DNA of 64,000 bases from assembly GCA_028871455.1 (NCBI GenBank), contig JAGWNF010000004.1, positions 108,773-172,772 on the forward strand, in the 5' to 3' direction. Position numbers and translations under genes: made by a program. Positions 29,322 to 40,009 of this stretch are shown piece after piece. Positions within the stretch are counted from its first letter, which is position 1; each line of letters begins with the position of its first letter. The notes below the pieces were generated by a model that made no database searches, was not told where the DNA came from, and saw only the letters and a list, made by a program, of their open reading frames with translations. The stretch comes from Alphaproteobacteria bacterium. GTDB taxonomy: Bacteria > Pseudomonadota > Alphaproteobacteria > ATCC43930 > CGMCC-115725.

Positions 29322-29436
29322 CGCGAATCGGGCCTTTCTGAGAGCCGGAACGGCGCCGCACTCTAGCCGAAGGCCGCACGATAGGCCAAGATAACGGCGC
29401 GGCATTACGGGCGCGAACACGGCGACGGGGGAAGCC

Positions 29437-30726
<1,290 letters not shown>

Positions 30727-30923
30727 GCAACATTATTGAACGTTAGAGCGGTTCCAGAAAATTTCATTTGCGATGGCACGTGGAATCCGTAAACATCCTT
30801 CCGCCATAAGCGGCGCGCGCGAGAATGCGCCCGGGCCCAAGTTTAGGGAGGAAGTGTCGTCGCGAGACGGTGGGGGCGACCCCTAAACCGACAAGCCGCT
30901 GGCAAAAGCGGCCCACGTCTCAT

Positions 30924-30946
30924 GGCAAGACCGCTTCGGTCTTGCC
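30924..30946 (+). terminator. Hairpin terminator between the NCS2 permease and tag
   Basis: GGCAAGACCG-CTT-CGGTCTTGCC is a perfect 10-bp stem with a 3-nt loop, followed on the plus strand by AAATTTTTT. It lies in the 251-bp convergent gap (30727-30977). That gap holds no gene but contains a second inverted repeat, GTTTAGGG (30841-30848) with CCCTAAAC (30881-30888). Confidence 0.65.
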
Positions 30947-30977
30947 AAATTTTTTGGCAGAACGTCGAAGCTAAAAT

Positions 30978-31529
30978 TTATTTCATCCCGCGCGTGGCAT
31001 GCCAAGCGGGCGCGAGACGCAAGACACGGTCGTAGACCGGACAGCTCCGCACATGCGCGCCCGGCAGATAGCCGAGGCTCATCAGGAACTCGCCGACGAT
31101 CTCGCCGCCGGTGAAGCGGAAATTCTCCTTGAACAGCTTCACCCACGCCGCCTTGGGGCGCGGATGATGTGCGTCGAGCCATTGCGCGAACGAGCCGTGG
31201 CTGGCGCGGATCGCCTGCACGCGCCTGGCGTTGTCGATCACCGCTGCGATCTTGAGGCGGTTGCGGATGATGCCGGGATTGGCGAGCAGGCGGCGGATGT
31301 CGCGCGCGCCGAAGCGCGCCACCTTGTCGATGTCGTAGGCGGCAAAGGCGCGGGCGAAGGCCGTGCGCTTCTTCAGCACGGTAAGCCACGATAGGCCGGC
31401 CTGGTTGATCTCGAGCGCGAGGCGCTCGAACAGCACGGCGTCGTCGCGCGCCGGGAAGCCGTATTCGCCATCGTGATAGGGACCGTGGAATTCGTGGCCC
31501 GGCGCCAGGCGACAGTACGCGGCGCTCAT
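30978..31529 (-). CDS. tag: DNA-3-methyladenine glycosylase I
   Basis: A 183-residue base-excision repair enzyme that removes 3-methyladenine. The HhH-GPD-like core LALEINQAGLSWLTVLKKR is family-specific, and zinc ligands are in place: Cys6 and the HDGEYG region near the start, and GAHVRSC near the C-terminus. It starts 10 bp after the DUF1467 gene and is probably co-transcribed with it. In the conserved backbone this position usually leads straight to proS, so tag and the NCS2 gene look like local insertions. Confidence 0.93.
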   Translation of the reverse strand: MSAAYCRLAPGHEFHGPYHDGEYGFPARDDAVLFERLALEINQAGLSWLTVLKKRTAFARAFAAYDIDKVARFGARDIRRLLANPGIIRNRLKIAAVIDNARRVQAIRASHGSFAQWLDAHHPRPKAAWVKLFKENFRFTGGEIVGEFLMSLGYLPGAHVRSCPVYDRVLRLAPAWHATRGMK

Positions 31530-31539
31530 CGCTGCAGCC

Positions 31540-31779
31540 TCAGGTCCCGCTGCCGAGGTGCGCCAGTTCCCAGACCAGTGCCCAGTGCAGGATCAACCAC
31601 ACCACAACGGCGACCAGGGTGGTGACGAGCGCCTTCTTCCAAAGATCGGGGCGGGCCGGCGCACCGGGATCGTGCCCCTGCTCCGCCTCGTTCGCGGGCT
31701 TCACGCCCCACGGCAGCACGACGAACAGCGTCAGCCACCAGCAGATGACGTAGAGCGCGACGTCGAAGTACCATTTCAT
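31540..31779 (-). CDS. DUF1467-family membrane protein
   Basis: A 79-residue inner-membrane protein with two hydrophobic helices (about 5-23 and 50-73) separated by a charged loop (GVKPANEAEQGHDPGAPARPDLWKK). I recognise the pattern of DUF1467, an uncharacterised alphaproteobacterial family regularly found between mce and proS. That neighbourhood is kept here, although mmsA has come between mce and this gene. Function is unknown. Confidence 0.85.
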   Translation of the reverse strand: MKWYFDVALYVICWWLTLFVVLPWGVKPANEAEQGHDPGAPARPDLWKKALVTTLVAVVVWLILHWALVWELAHLGSGT

Positions 31780-31838
31780 GACCCGAGCTTAGCGCGAAAT
31801 GCCGCCGCGTCGAGAGCTTGTCTGACAACGCCGCGCTA

Positions 31839-33329
31839 TCACATCGTCGGTATGACGAACTCGGCGCCGGCGCGGATACCTTTGGGCCAGCGCGCAGTGA
31901 TGGTCTTGAGCCGCGTGTAGAAGCGCACGCCCTCGGCGCCGTGCATGTGGTGGTCGCCGAAGAGCGAATGCTTCCAGCCGCCGAACGAGTGATAGGCGAC
32001 CGGCACCGGGATCGGCACGTTGACGCCGACCATGCCGATCTGGGCGCGGCTGGCGAAGTCGCGCGCCGCGTCACCGTCGCGGGTGAAGATCGCCGTGCCG
32101 TTGCCGAACTCGTGCGCGTTCACCAGGCCGAGCGCCTGCTCGTAATCCGGCGTGCGCACCACCGACAGCACCGGGCCGAAGATCTCCTCCCGGTAGATGC
32201 GCATCTCCGGCCTGACGCGATCGAACAGGCAGCCGCCGAGGAAGAAGCCCTTCTCGTAGCCCTGCAGCTTGAGGCCGCGACCGTCGACCACGAGCTCGGC
32301 GCCTTCCTTGACGCCGGTGTCGACATAGCCTTTGACGCGGTCATAGGCCTGCTTGGTGACGAGCGGCCCCATCTCGGCCTCGGGATCGGTGTAGGGACCG
32401 ATCTTGAGGCCGCGAACCCGGGGAGCAAGTCTCGCGATCAATTGGTCGCCCGCCGATCCCACCGCGACCGCGACCGAGATCGCCATGCAGCGTTCGCCGG
32501 CCGAGCCGTAGGCCGCGCCCATCAGCGCGTCGGTCGCCTGGTCCATGTCGGCGTCGGGCAGCACCACCATGTGGTTCTTGGCCCCGCCCAGCGCCTGCAC
32601 GCGTTTACCCGTCGCGGTACCCGTGCGGTAGACGTACTCGGCGATCGGTGTCGAGCCGACGAAGCTGATGGCCGCGACGTCGGGATGGGTCAGCAGGGCG
32701 TCGACCGCCTCCTTGTCACCGTTGACGACGTTGAGCACGCCGGCCGGCGCGCCGGCTTCCAACAACAGTCGCGCCAGCAACAGCGGCGTCGAGGGATCGC
32801 GCTCGCTCGGCTTCAGCACGAAGGTGTTGCCGCAGGCGACGGCGATCGGGAACATCCACATCGGCACCATCGCCGGAAAGTTGAACGGCGTGATGCCGAC
32901 ACAGACGCCGAGCGGCTGGCGCATCGAATAGGTGTCGACATTGGTGCCGACGTTCTCGGTGAAGTCGCCCTTGAGCAGATGCGGAATGCCGCAGGCGAAT
33001 TCGACGACCTCGATGCCGCGCATCACCTCGCCGGCGGCATCGGCCATCACCTTGCCGTGCTCGGCGCCGATGGCGCGGGCGAGGGTTTCGCGATTCTTCT
33101 CCAGCAACTCCTTGTACTTGAACATGACGCGCGCCCGCGTCAGCGGCGGCGTGCGCGACCACGCCGGAAACGCCGCCTTGGCGTTCTGCACCGCTTGATC
33201 GACCTCGGAAGCCGTCGCTAGCGCGACGCGCGCCGCGACCTCGCCGGTCGCCGGATTGAAGACATCGGCGAGGCGCCCGCGACCGTTGCCCACGGCCTTG
33301 CCGCCGACGAAATGCCCGAGATCGGCCAT
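31839..33329 (-). CDS. mmsA: Methylmalonate-semialdehyde dehydrogenase (CoA-acylating)
   Basis: A 496-residue aldehyde dehydrogenase that converts methylmalonate or malonate semialdehyde to propionyl- or acetyl-CoA in valine and inositol breakdown. [16 protein letters not shown] (148-163) and the catalytic Cys281 in [14 protein letters not shown] are typical of MmsA, which uses CoA and has no conserved glutamate base. Its product propionyl-CoA feeds the methylmalonyl pathway in which the neighbouring mce gene acts. That gives the location metabolic sense. It starts 60 bp after mce and may share its transcript. Confidence 0.95.
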   Translation of the reverse strand: MADLGHFVGGKAVGNGRGRLADVFNPATGEVAARVALATASEVDQAVQNAKAAFPAWSRTPPLTRARVMFKYKELLEKNRETLARAIGAEHGKVMADAAGEVMRGIEVVEFACGIPHLLKGDFTENVGTNVDTYSMRQPLGVCVGITPFNFPAMVPMWMFPIAVACGNTFVLKPSERDPSTPLLLARLLLEAGAPAGVLNVVNGDKEAVDALLTHPDVAAISFVGSTPIAEYVYRTGTATGKRVQALGGAKNHMVVLPDADMDQATDALMGAAYGSAGERCMAISVAVAVGSAGDQLIARLAPRVRGLKIGPYTDPEAEMGPLVTKQAYDRVKGYVDTGVKEGAELVVDGRGLKLQGYEKGFFLGGCLFDRVRPEMRIYREEIFGPVLSVVRTPDYEQALGLVNAHEFGNGTAIFTRDGDAARDFASRAQIGMVGVNVPIPVPVAYHSFGGWKHSLFGDHHMHGAEGVRFYTRLKTITARWPKGIRAGAEFVIPTM

Positions 33330-33389
33330 GCCTCCGCCTCCCTGCGTCCGGCGAAGTTCTGTTGATCGGGCGATAGCTTAGAGCAATCG

Positions 33390-33794
33390 CTAGACTTCTT
33401 CGAGTTCGATCAGCGTGCCACAGAAATCCTTGGGGTGGAGGAACAGCACCGGCTTGCCGTGGGCGCCGATCGTCGGCTCGCCGTCGCCCAGCACCCGCAT
33501 CCCCTCGCCTTCGAGCTTGTCGCGCGCCACCAGGATGTTCTCGACCTCGTAGCAGAGATGGTGCATGCCGCCGGTGGGATGGCGCTCCAGAAATCCCCTG
33601 ACGGGGGATTTCTCTCCTAAGGGCTCCAAGAGCTCGATCTTGGTGTTGGGCAGCGTCACGAACACGGTGGTGACGCCATGCGCCGGCAACTTCACCGGCT
33701 CGGAGACGTGGGCGCCGAGCATGTCCTGGTAGAGCTTCGCCGCCGCCTTAACGTCGGGCACGACGATGGCGACGTGGTTCAAGCGGCCGATCAT
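33390..33794 (-). CDS. mce: Methylmalonyl-CoA epimerase
   Basis: A 134-residue glyoxalase-fold metalloenzyme that interconverts the 2R and 2S forms of methylmalonyl-CoA. Metal ligands are visible as His7 (RLNHVAIVV), His78 (TGGMHHLCYEV) and Glu130 (GTLIELEEV). The ATG overlaps the rnj stop as ATGA. An unusual feature is a perfect 10-bp inverted repeat encoded within codons 61-69 (EKSPVRGFL), in a surface loop region of the protein. The reading frame is intact across it. Confidence 0.93.
   Translation of the reverse strand: MIGRLNHVAIVVPDVKAAAKLYQDMLGAHVSEPVKLPAHGVTTVFVTLPNTKIELLEPLGEKSPVRGFLERHPTGGMHHLCYEVENILVARDKLEGEGMRVLGDGEPTIGAHGKPVLFLHPKDFCGTLIELEEV
33589..33613. repeat. Perfect palindrome inside mce
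   Basis: AGAAATCCCC (33589-33598), a 5-nt loop TGACG and GGGGATTTCT (33604-33613) make a 10-bp hairpin within coding sequence. The palindrome keeps the frame and encodes EKSPVRGFL, a segment where homologues vary. It may be a small palindromic insertion tolerated in a surface loop, or chance. Confidence 0.5.
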
Positions 33795-35470
33795 CGCGCT
33801 CCTCCGTCTATCCGCACCAGATGCACCTGGGTCACCGGTTTCTTGCCATGCGACGCCTTGAGCGAGCGGCGGATGGCGAGCCGCGCCGCCTCGCGCACCT
33901 TGTCGTCGTCGCGCCGCGCCGCCGGGCCGAGCTCGTCGAGCGCCTGCGCCACGCGCGTGGCGAGCGCCTCGCCCGAATCCTCGGTCGGCACACCTTCGAC
34001 CGAGACCTGCGGCGGCGCCACCAGATTGCCGGCGCGGTCCATTACCAGCGTCGCCAGCGCCGCGCCGTTGAACACCATGCGCTGGCGGTTCTTGAGCGTC
34101 TCGCCATGTGCTTCGAGCAACGTGTTGGAATCCGCCGCCAGCCGGCCGGTCGGCACCTCGCCGACGACCGAGGCCGGTCCCGGCGCGAGCTTCACCACCT
34201 CGCCGTTCTTGGTCACGATGGTCTGGCTCACCTGGCACTGCTCGGCGAGCCGCGCCTGCGCCAAGAGATGCCGCGTCTCGCCGTGCACCGGCACCGCGAT
34301 CTTCGGCCGCACCGTCTGGTACATGCGGACGAGCTCGTCCTGCGCCGGATGGCCGGAGACGTGAATCGGCGCGTCGTGCTCGGTGACGATCTCGATGCCG
34401 AGCGCCGCCAGCGCGTTGTGCAGCCGGCCGATGGCGCGTTCGTTGCCGGGAATGATGCGCGACGAGAAGATCACGCAATCGCCGTCCTCGAGCACGATCT
34501 CGGGATGCTCGTCGGCGGCGATGCGGACCAGCGCCGAGCGCGGCTCGCCCTGGCTGCCGGTGCAGATCAGCAGCGATTTCTCGCGCGGCAGGTAAGACGC
34601 CTCCTCTTCGGTGAGGAACGGCGGCACGCCCCTGAGATAGCCGGTCTCGCGCGCGGCATGCTCGATGCGCCAGAGCGAGCGGCCGACCAGCGCGGCGTGA
34701 CGATCGTGGGCCTGGGCGGCGGCGGCAATCGACGCGAGCCGCGCCACGTTCGACGCGAAACAGGCGACCGCGACGCGGCTCCGCTTCCGGCCGACGAGGT
34801 CGATCAGCGTCTTCCGCACGTCGGCCTCGGAGCCCGCCTCGCCCGGGCGCAAGGCATTGGTCGAGTCGCAGATCATCGCCAGCACGCCCTCGTCACCCAG
34901 CCGGCGCAGCGCTGCCATGTCGGAGAGGTCGCCGACCAGCGGATCGGGATCGAACTTCCAGTCGCCGGTATGGAGCACGGTGCCGAGCGGCGTGCGCAGC
35001 ACGACAGCGTTGGGCTCGGGAATCGAATGGGTCAGCGTGATCAGCTCGATCTCGAACGGCCCGACCGTGAACTTGCCCGAGAGCGGCACTTCGGTGATGG
35101 GAACTTCATGCTCGAGGCCGGCCTCGATGAGCTTCAGGCGCAGCACCGCGGCGGTGAACGGCGTCGCATAGACCGGGCATTTGAAGCGCGGCCAGAGATA
35201 CTGGATGGCGCCGATGTGGTCTTCGTGCGCATGGGTGACGACCAGGCCGTCGAGCGCGTCGGCATGCGCCGCGATGAAGGCGGGATCTGGCATGATGACG
35301 TCGACGCCGGGCAGCGTATCGTCGGCGAAGGAGATGCCGCAATCGACCATCAGCCAGCGACCCTTGTAACCGTAGAGCGACAGGTTCATGCCGATCTCGC
35401 CAACGCCGCCGAGCGCGAGAAAGGCGAGCTCGTCCGGCCGGTTGGGGGCAGGCGGCGCGGCGCCGTTCAT
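33791..35470 (-). CDS. rnj: Ribonuclease J
   Basis: A 559-residue metallo-beta-lactamase/beta-CASP ribonuclease with 5' exo- and endonuclease activity in rRNA and mRNA processing. The metal site HAHEDHIG begins at His80 (His80, His82, Asp84, His85), with GDWKFDP and the beta-CASP segment [12 protein letters not shown] further on. The C-terminal domain is present. ATG at 35470 overlaps the coaX stop (ATGA) and its own stop overlaps mce, so it is embedded in a tightly coupled birA-coaX-rnj-mce chain, as is usual in this group. Confidence 0.95.
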   Translation of the reverse strand: MNGAAPPAPNRPDELAFLALGGVGEIGMNLSLYGYKGRWLMVDCGISFADDTLPGVDVIMPDPAFIAAHADALDGLVVTHAHEDHIGAIQYLWPRFKCPVYATPFTAAVLRLKLIEAGLEHEVPITEVPLSGKFTVGPFEIELITLTHSIPEPNAVVLRTPLGTVLHTGDWKFDPDPLVGDLSDMAALRRLGDEGVLAMICDSTNALRPGEAGSEADVRKTLIDLVGRKRSRVAVACFASNVARLASIAAAAQAHDRHAALVGRSLWRIEHAARETGYLRGVPPFLTEEEASYLPREKSLLICTGSQGEPRSALVRIAADEHPEIVLEDGDCVIFSSRIIPGNERAIGRLHNALAALGIEIVTEHDAPIHVSGHPAQDELVRMYQTVRPKIAVPVHGETRHLLAQARLAEQCQVSQTIVTKNGEVVKLAPGPASVVGEVPTGRLAADSNTLLEAHGETLKNRQRMVFNGAALATLVMDRAGNLVAPPQVSVEGVPTEDSGEALATRVAQALDELGPAARRDDDKVREAARLAIRRSLKASHGKKPVTQVHLVRIDGGAR

Positions 35471-36267
35471 GCCCGGTGCGCCCGTCCCCTGCCCTTCGGC
35501 GATCGATTGCGCTCGGCGATCAGGCGCAGGCCCCAGAGCGTCAGATGCGGATCGACGCGCTCGATCGCCGGCGTCGCGCCGTCGAAGAGCGGCGCCAGTC
35601 CGCCGGTGGCGACCGTCGTCATCTTCGCGCCGAACTCCTTGCGGATGCGCGCCACCAACCCCTCGATCAGCGCGACATAGCCCCAATAGACGCCGGACTG
35701 CATGCAAGCGACGGTGCTGGTGCCGATCACCTTTTCGCTGCGCCGGACCGGCACCATCGGCAGCTTGGCCGCCGCCATGTGCAGCGCCTGGAGCGAGAGA
35801 TTGAGGCCCGGCGCGATGACGCCGCCGCGATAGTTGCCGTCACGATCGACGACGTCGAAGGTCGTCGCCGTGCCGAAATCGACCACGATCAAGGGGCCCT
35901 TGTAGCGGTCGTGCGCCGCCACCGTGTTGACCAGCCGGTCGGCGCCGACTTCCTCGGCACGGTCGACCAGCGCCTTGGTGCCGAGTTCGACATTCGCCTC
36001 GCCCACCACCAGCGGCTCGGTCCGGCAGTAGTGCCGGCAGAGCAGGCGCAGGTTGAAATTCGCCTCGGGCACGACGCTGGCGATGATCGCGCGGTCGAGC
36101 CGCGCGCGCCGCAGATTCTCAAGGGCGAGCAAGTGATCGAGCCAGACGACGTATTCGTCGGACGTGCGGTGCGGATTGGTCGCGATGCGCCACGTGCCTT
36201 TGAGCCTGGCGCCGTCCCAGACGGCGAACACCGTATTGGTGTTGTTGGCGTTGATGGCAAGCAGCAT
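35467..36267 (-). CDS. coaX: Type III pantothenate kinase
   Basis: A 266-residue acetate-kinase-fold enzyme phosphorylating pantothenate, the first step to coenzyme A. The second motif [14 protein letters not shown] (with the catalytic Asp of DFGTA) and [15 protein letters not shown] are clear. The first motif reads INANNTNT, however: Asn6 and Asn8 stand where most CoaX proteins have the Asp and Gly of DxGNTNT. The rest of the enzyme looks intact. It follows birA by 8 bp and overlaps rnj by 4 bp. Confidence 0.9.
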   Translation of the reverse strand: MLLAINANNTNTVFAVWDGARLKGTWRIATNPHRTSDEYVVWLDHLLALENLRRARLDRAIIASVVPEANFNLRLLCRHYCRTEPLVVGEANVELGTKALVDRAEEVGADRLVNTVAAHDRYKGPLIVVDFGTATTFDVVDRDGNYRGGVIAPGLNLSLQALHMAAAKLPMVPVRRSEKVIGTSTVACMQSGVYWGYVALIEGLVARIRKEFGAKMTTVATGGLAPLFDGATPAIERVDPHLTLWGLRLIAERNRSPKGRGRAHRA

Positions 36268-36275
36268 GCGATCTC

Positions 36276-37031
36276 CTAGTCCTCGGCAATCGCCGGAAAC
36301 ACGTCCGCGGCGGCGATCCGGCGCCGGCCCGTGGGTCCGTCGAGGAGCAGCATGCCATCGTCGTCGAGACCGGCGAAGCGGCCTTCGACGGTCTCGCCCG
36401 GCAGCCGCGCCCGGAGATCCTCGCCGAGGCCGGCGGCGCGGTCGAGCCACGCCTGGCGCAACCCCGCGAAGCCATCGCCGCGCCACCGCTCATACCAAAC
36501 CAGCAGCGCCGGCGCGAGCACGGTGAGAAACGCTTCCGGCGCCACGTCGTGCGATGCGGCGGCTTTGAACGAAGTCGCCGGAAATTCGCTGTCCGCCGGA
36601 TGCGACGCCAGATTCACGCCGATGCCGAGCACGACGAACCGCACGCGGCCGCCGGCATCGCCCTCGCTTTCGAGCAGGATGCCGGCAGTCTTCTTGCCGC
36701 GGAGCAGCACGTCGTTTGGCCATTTGAGCGTCACTGCGGCGTGGGACGCGAAATGCCGCAGCGCATCGGCGACGGCGAGCGAGGCGGCGAAGCCGAGCTG
36801 CGCCGCGCGCGAGACATGCGCATCGGGCCGCAGCACAAGCGACATGTAGAGATTACCCGGCTCGGAGATCCAGCGCCGCCCCTGGCGACCGCGGCCGGCG
36901 GTCTGCGTCCGCGCGGTGATCAGCGTGCCCTCGGGCGCGCCGTCGTGCGCCCGGTGCCAAGCTTCGTCGCTGGTACTGGCAAGCGTGTCGAACGCGGCAA
37001 GCCGAAAGAACGGCGGCAGCGTGGCGGTCAT
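36276..37031 (-). CDS. birA: Biotin--[acetyl-CoA-carboxylase] ligase
   Basis: A 251-residue monofunctional biotin protein ligase. The biotinyl-AMP site GRGRQGRRW is followed by [11 protein letters not shown], and [19 protein letters not shown] supplies the catalytic lysine region. There is no N-terminal helix-turn-helix, so unlike E. coli BirA it cannot repress the bio genes at 8-13 kb. It overlaps the nuoN stop as ATGA. The C-terminal SH3-like domain ([21 protein letters not shown]) is present. Confidence 0.95.
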   Translation of the reverse strand: MTATLPPFFRLAAFDTLASTSDEAWHRAHDGAPEGTLITARTQTAGRGRQGRRWISEPGNLYMSLVLRPDAHVSRAAQLGFAASLAVADALRHFASHAAVTLKWPNDVLLRGKKTAGILLESEGDAGGRVRFVVLGIGVNLASHPADSEFPATSFKAAASHDVAPEAFLTVLAPALLVWYERWRGDGFAGLRQAWLDRAAGLGEDLRARLPGETVEGRFAGLDDDGMLLLDGPTGRRRIAAADVFPAIAED

Positions 37032-38488
37032 CCCGGGAAGAGCGTGGCGGCGACGGCGCCGGCGCCGTTCAGGAGCGGACCCGGCCAGACGATGAAGAAC
37101 AGGATGATGATCGCGCAGACTAGCACCACGGCCGCGACCTCTCCGCCGAGCGGCCGCTCGAAGGCGCCGCGCGCCTCGTCGAAATACATCACCTTGACGA
37201 TGCGCAGGTAATAGTAGGCGCCCACCACGCTGCTCAGCACGCCGATCACCGCCAGGACCGGCAGGCCGGCGTCGATCGCCGCCATGAAGACGTAGAGCTT
37301 GCCGAAGAAACCGGCGAGCGGCGGGATGCCGGCGAGCGAGAACATGAAGATGGCGAGCGCCAGCGCCAGCGCCGGATGGGTGCGCGACAGGCCGGCGAGA
37401 TCGTCGATGCCCTCGACCATCTTGCCGTCGCGCCGCATGCACAGGATCACCGCGAAGGTGCCGACATTCATGAACAGGTAGATCGCCAGATAGACCAGCA
37501 CGCCGCGCACGCCCGCGGCGCTGCCAGCGGCCAGGCCAATCAACGCGTAGCCAACGTGCCCGATCGAGGAATAGGCCATCAGCCGCTTGATGTTGCTCTG
37601 CGCGATGGCGGCGAAGGCGCCCCAGACCATCGAAGCGGCCGAGATCGCCCAGATGATCTGCTGCCAGTCGCCGGCGAGGCCGCCGAAGGGCTCCAGCATG
37701 ACGCGCAGGAACAGCGTCAGCGCCGCGATCTTGGGCGCCACCGCGAAATAGGCCGTCACCGGCGTCGGCGCGCCCTCGTAGACGTCCGGCGTCCACATGT
37801 GGAACGGCACGGCCGAGACCTTGAACGCCAGGCCGACCGAGATGAAGACGATGCCGGTGATCAGCCCGATGCCGTTGCCGCCGCCATTGGCGAAAAGCTT
37901 GGCGAGGCCGTCGAAACTGGTGGTGCCGGCGAAGCCATAGACCAGCGAGGCGCCGAACAGCAGCATGCCGGAGGCGACGGCGCCGAGAACGAAATATTTG
38001 AGGCCCGCCTCGGTCGAGCGCACGTTGTCGCGCGCGAAGGCCGCGAGGACATAGAGCGCCAGGCTCTGGAGCTCGAGGCCGAGATAAAGCGAGATGAGAT
38101 CGTTCGCCGCGATCATCATCATCATGCCGGCGGTCGAGATCAGCACCAGCACCGGAAACTCGACGCGCGCGATGCCTTCCCGCTCGTTGTAGCGGACGGC
38201 GATCAGCAGCGAGAGGATCGAGCCGACGATGACCAGCGTTTGCGTGAAGACGCCGAGGCCGTCGTTGACGAACATGCCGAAGAGGCCGACCTGCCGCGTC
38301 ACCCCGCCGGCGCTCCACGCCGGCTGCAGCAGGATGGCCGCCGTCACGGCCAGCGCCAGCGCCGACAGCCACGTCACGGCGCGGACGGCGCGCGGACCGG
38401 CATAGACGCCGACAATCAGCAGCGCCATCGCCGCGGCACCGAGGAAGATCTCCGGCAGGACAATCATGAAATTCGGCGCGGGCATCAT
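37028..38488 (-). CDS. nuoN: NADH-quinone oxidoreductase subunit N
   Basis: A 486-residue antiporter-like membrane subunit of complex I, one of three proton-pumping modules with NuoL and NuoM. About 13-14 hydrophobic helices are visible, with the conserved SVGLAFKVSAVPFHMWTPDVYEGAP segment that holds key charged residues and IKRLMAYSSIGHVGYALIG. It is the last nuo gene and overlaps birA by 4 bp, so birA and the genes after it may ride on the nuo transcript. Two adjacent ATGs (38488 and 38485) are possible starts. Confidence 0.96.
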   Translation of the reverse strand: MMPAPNFMIVLPEIFLGAAAMALLIVGVYAGPRAVRAVTWLSALALAVTAAILLQPAWSAGGVTRQVGLFGMFVNDGLGVFTQTLVIVGSILSLLIAVRYNEREGIARVEFPVLVLISTAGMMMMIAANDLISLYLGLELQSLALYVLAAFARDNVRSTEAGLKYFVLGAVASGMLLFGASLVYGFAGTTSFDGLAKLFANGGGNGIGLITGIVFISVGLAFKVSAVPFHMWTPDVYEGAPTPVTAYFAVAPKIAALTLFLRVMLEPFGGLAGDWQQIIWAISAASMVWGAFAAIAQSNIKRLMAYSSIGHVGYALIGLAAGSAAGVRGVLVYLAIYLFMNVGTFAVILCMRRDGKMVEGIDDLAGLSRTHPALALALAIFMFSLAGIPPLAGFFGKLYVFMAAIDAGLPVLAVIGVLSSVVGAYYYLRIVKVMYFDEARGAFERPLGGEVAAVVLVCAIIILFFIVWPGPLLNGAGAVAATLFPG

Positions 38489-38492
38489 CGTC

Positions 38493-40004
38493 TCACCGTT
38501 GCGCCAGCGTCGAAGCGGCGGCGCGCTCGGACACCTGCACGCGCTCGATCAGGTTCGTGATCGACGGCTGTATCGGCTTCAGGAACGAGCTCGGATAGAC
38601 GCCCATCCAGATCACCACCGCGATCATCGGCGCGAAGACCAGGATTTCGCGTGGGCTGAGGTCGACCATCGCGCGCACGTCGGCATGGACGATCTTCTCG
38701 AAGACGATACGGCGATAGAGCCAGAGCATATAGGCGGCGCCGAGGATCACGCCGGTGGTGCCGAGGAAGGCGACCCAGGTGTTCACCTGGTAGGCGCCGA
38801 TCATCGACAGGAATTCGCCGACGAAGCCGCTGGTGCCCGGCAGGCCGACCGAGGCGAGCATGAACACCATGAAGGCGCAGGCGTATTTCGGCATGTTCTC
38901 GGCGAGGCCGCCGTAGCGCGCGATCTCGCGCGTGTGCAACCGGTCGTAGACCACGCCGACGCAGAGGAAGAGCGCGGCGGAGACCACGCCGTGGCTCAGC
39001 ATCTGGATCATCGCGCCGTCGAGGCCCTCGGGCGTGACGGTGAAGATGCCGATGGTGACGAAACCCATATGCGCCACCGACGAATAGGCGATGAGCTTCT
39101 TCATGTCCTGCTGCGCCAGCGCGACGAGCGAGGTGTAGATGATGGCGATGACCGACAGCGCGAAGACGAAGGGCGCGAAATAGGCCGACGCCTCCGGGAA
39201 CATCGGCAGCGAGAAGCGGATGAAGCCGTAGCCGCCCAGTTTCAGAAGCACGCCCGCCAGGATCACCGAGCCCGCGGTCGGCGCCTCGACATGCGCGTCC
39301 GGCAGCCAGGTGTGGAATGGCCACATCGGCACCTTCACTGCGAAGGAGGCGAAGAAGGCGAGCCAAAGCCAGGGCTGGAGCGACGGCGGAAAGTTGAACG
39401 ACAGCGCCTGCGGGATGTCGGCGGTGCCGGTGACGAAGTAGATCGCCAGGATCGCCAGCAGCGACAGCACCGAGCCCAGCAGCGTGTAGAGGAAGAATTT
39501 GAAGGCGGAGTAGACCCGGCGGGGCCCGCCCCACACGCCGATGATCAGGAACATCGGCAGCAGTACGCCTTCGAAGAAGACGTAGAACAGGACGAAATCG
39601 AGCGCGCAGAAGATGCCGACCATCATGGTCTCGAGCACCAGGAACGCGATCATGTATTCCTTCACGCGCCGCTGGATCGAGGTCCAGCTGGCGATGATGC
39701 AGATCGGTGTCAGGAAGGTCGAGAGCAGGATGAAGAACAGCGAAATGCCGTCGACGCCCATGTGATAGCCGATGTTGAAATCGGGCAGCCAGTCGGCCTG
39801 CTCGACGAGCTGGAAGTCGGACCGCGTCGGATCGAAATTCGCCCAGATCAGCAGCGACACCACGAACACGACCAGCGACGTCCAAAGCGCGATCCAGCGC
39901 GCATTGCGCGCCACCGCCGGCTCCTCGCCGCGCAGCAGCAGGATGGCGGCGACGCCGGCCAGCGGCAGGAACGTCGTGAGCGACAGCAGGGGCAGGTGCG
40001 TCAT
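38493..40004 (-). CDS. nuoM: NADH-quinone oxidoreductase subunit M
   Basis: A 503-residue antiporter-like subunit of the complex I membrane arm. It shows the usual multi-helix pattern with FFEGVLLPMFLIIGVWGG (essential glutamate of TM5), FFASFAVKVPMWPFHTWLPDAHVEAPT and KKLIAYSSVAHMGFV. The ATG at 40004 starts 5 bp after the nuoL stop. A longer upstream frame overlapping nuoL is not needed. Length and order are standard. Confidence 0.97.
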   Translation of the reverse strand: MTHLPLLSLTTFLPLAGVAAILLLRGEEPAVARNARWIALWTSLVVFVVSLLIWANFDPTRSDFQLVEQADWLPDFNIGYHMGVDGISLFFILLSTFLTPICIIASWTSIQRRVKEYMIAFLVLETMMVGIFCALDFVLFYVFFEGVLLPMFLIIGVWGGPRRVYSAFKFFLYTLLGSVLSLLAILAIYFVTGTADIPQALSFNFPPSLQPWLWLAFFASFAVKVPMWPFHTWLPDAHVEAPTAGSVILAGVLLKLGGYGFIRFSLPMFPEASAYFAPFVFALSVIAIIYTSLVALAQQDMKKLIAYSSVAHMGFVTIGIFTVTPEGLDGAMIQMLSHGVVSAALFLCVGVVYDRLHTREIARYGGLAENMPKYACAFMVFMLASVGLPGTSGFVGEFLSMIGAYQVNTWVAFLGTTGVILGAAYMLWLYRRIVFEKIVHADVRAMVDLSPREILVFAPMIAVVIWMGVYPSSFLKPIQPSITNLIERVQVSERAAASTLAQR

Positions 40005-40009
40005 CGCCG

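Noticed and set aside
29322..29436. Purine riboswitch in front of the NCS2 permease
   Set aside because: The leader is short and GC-rich, with none of the conserved three-way-junction loop sequences.
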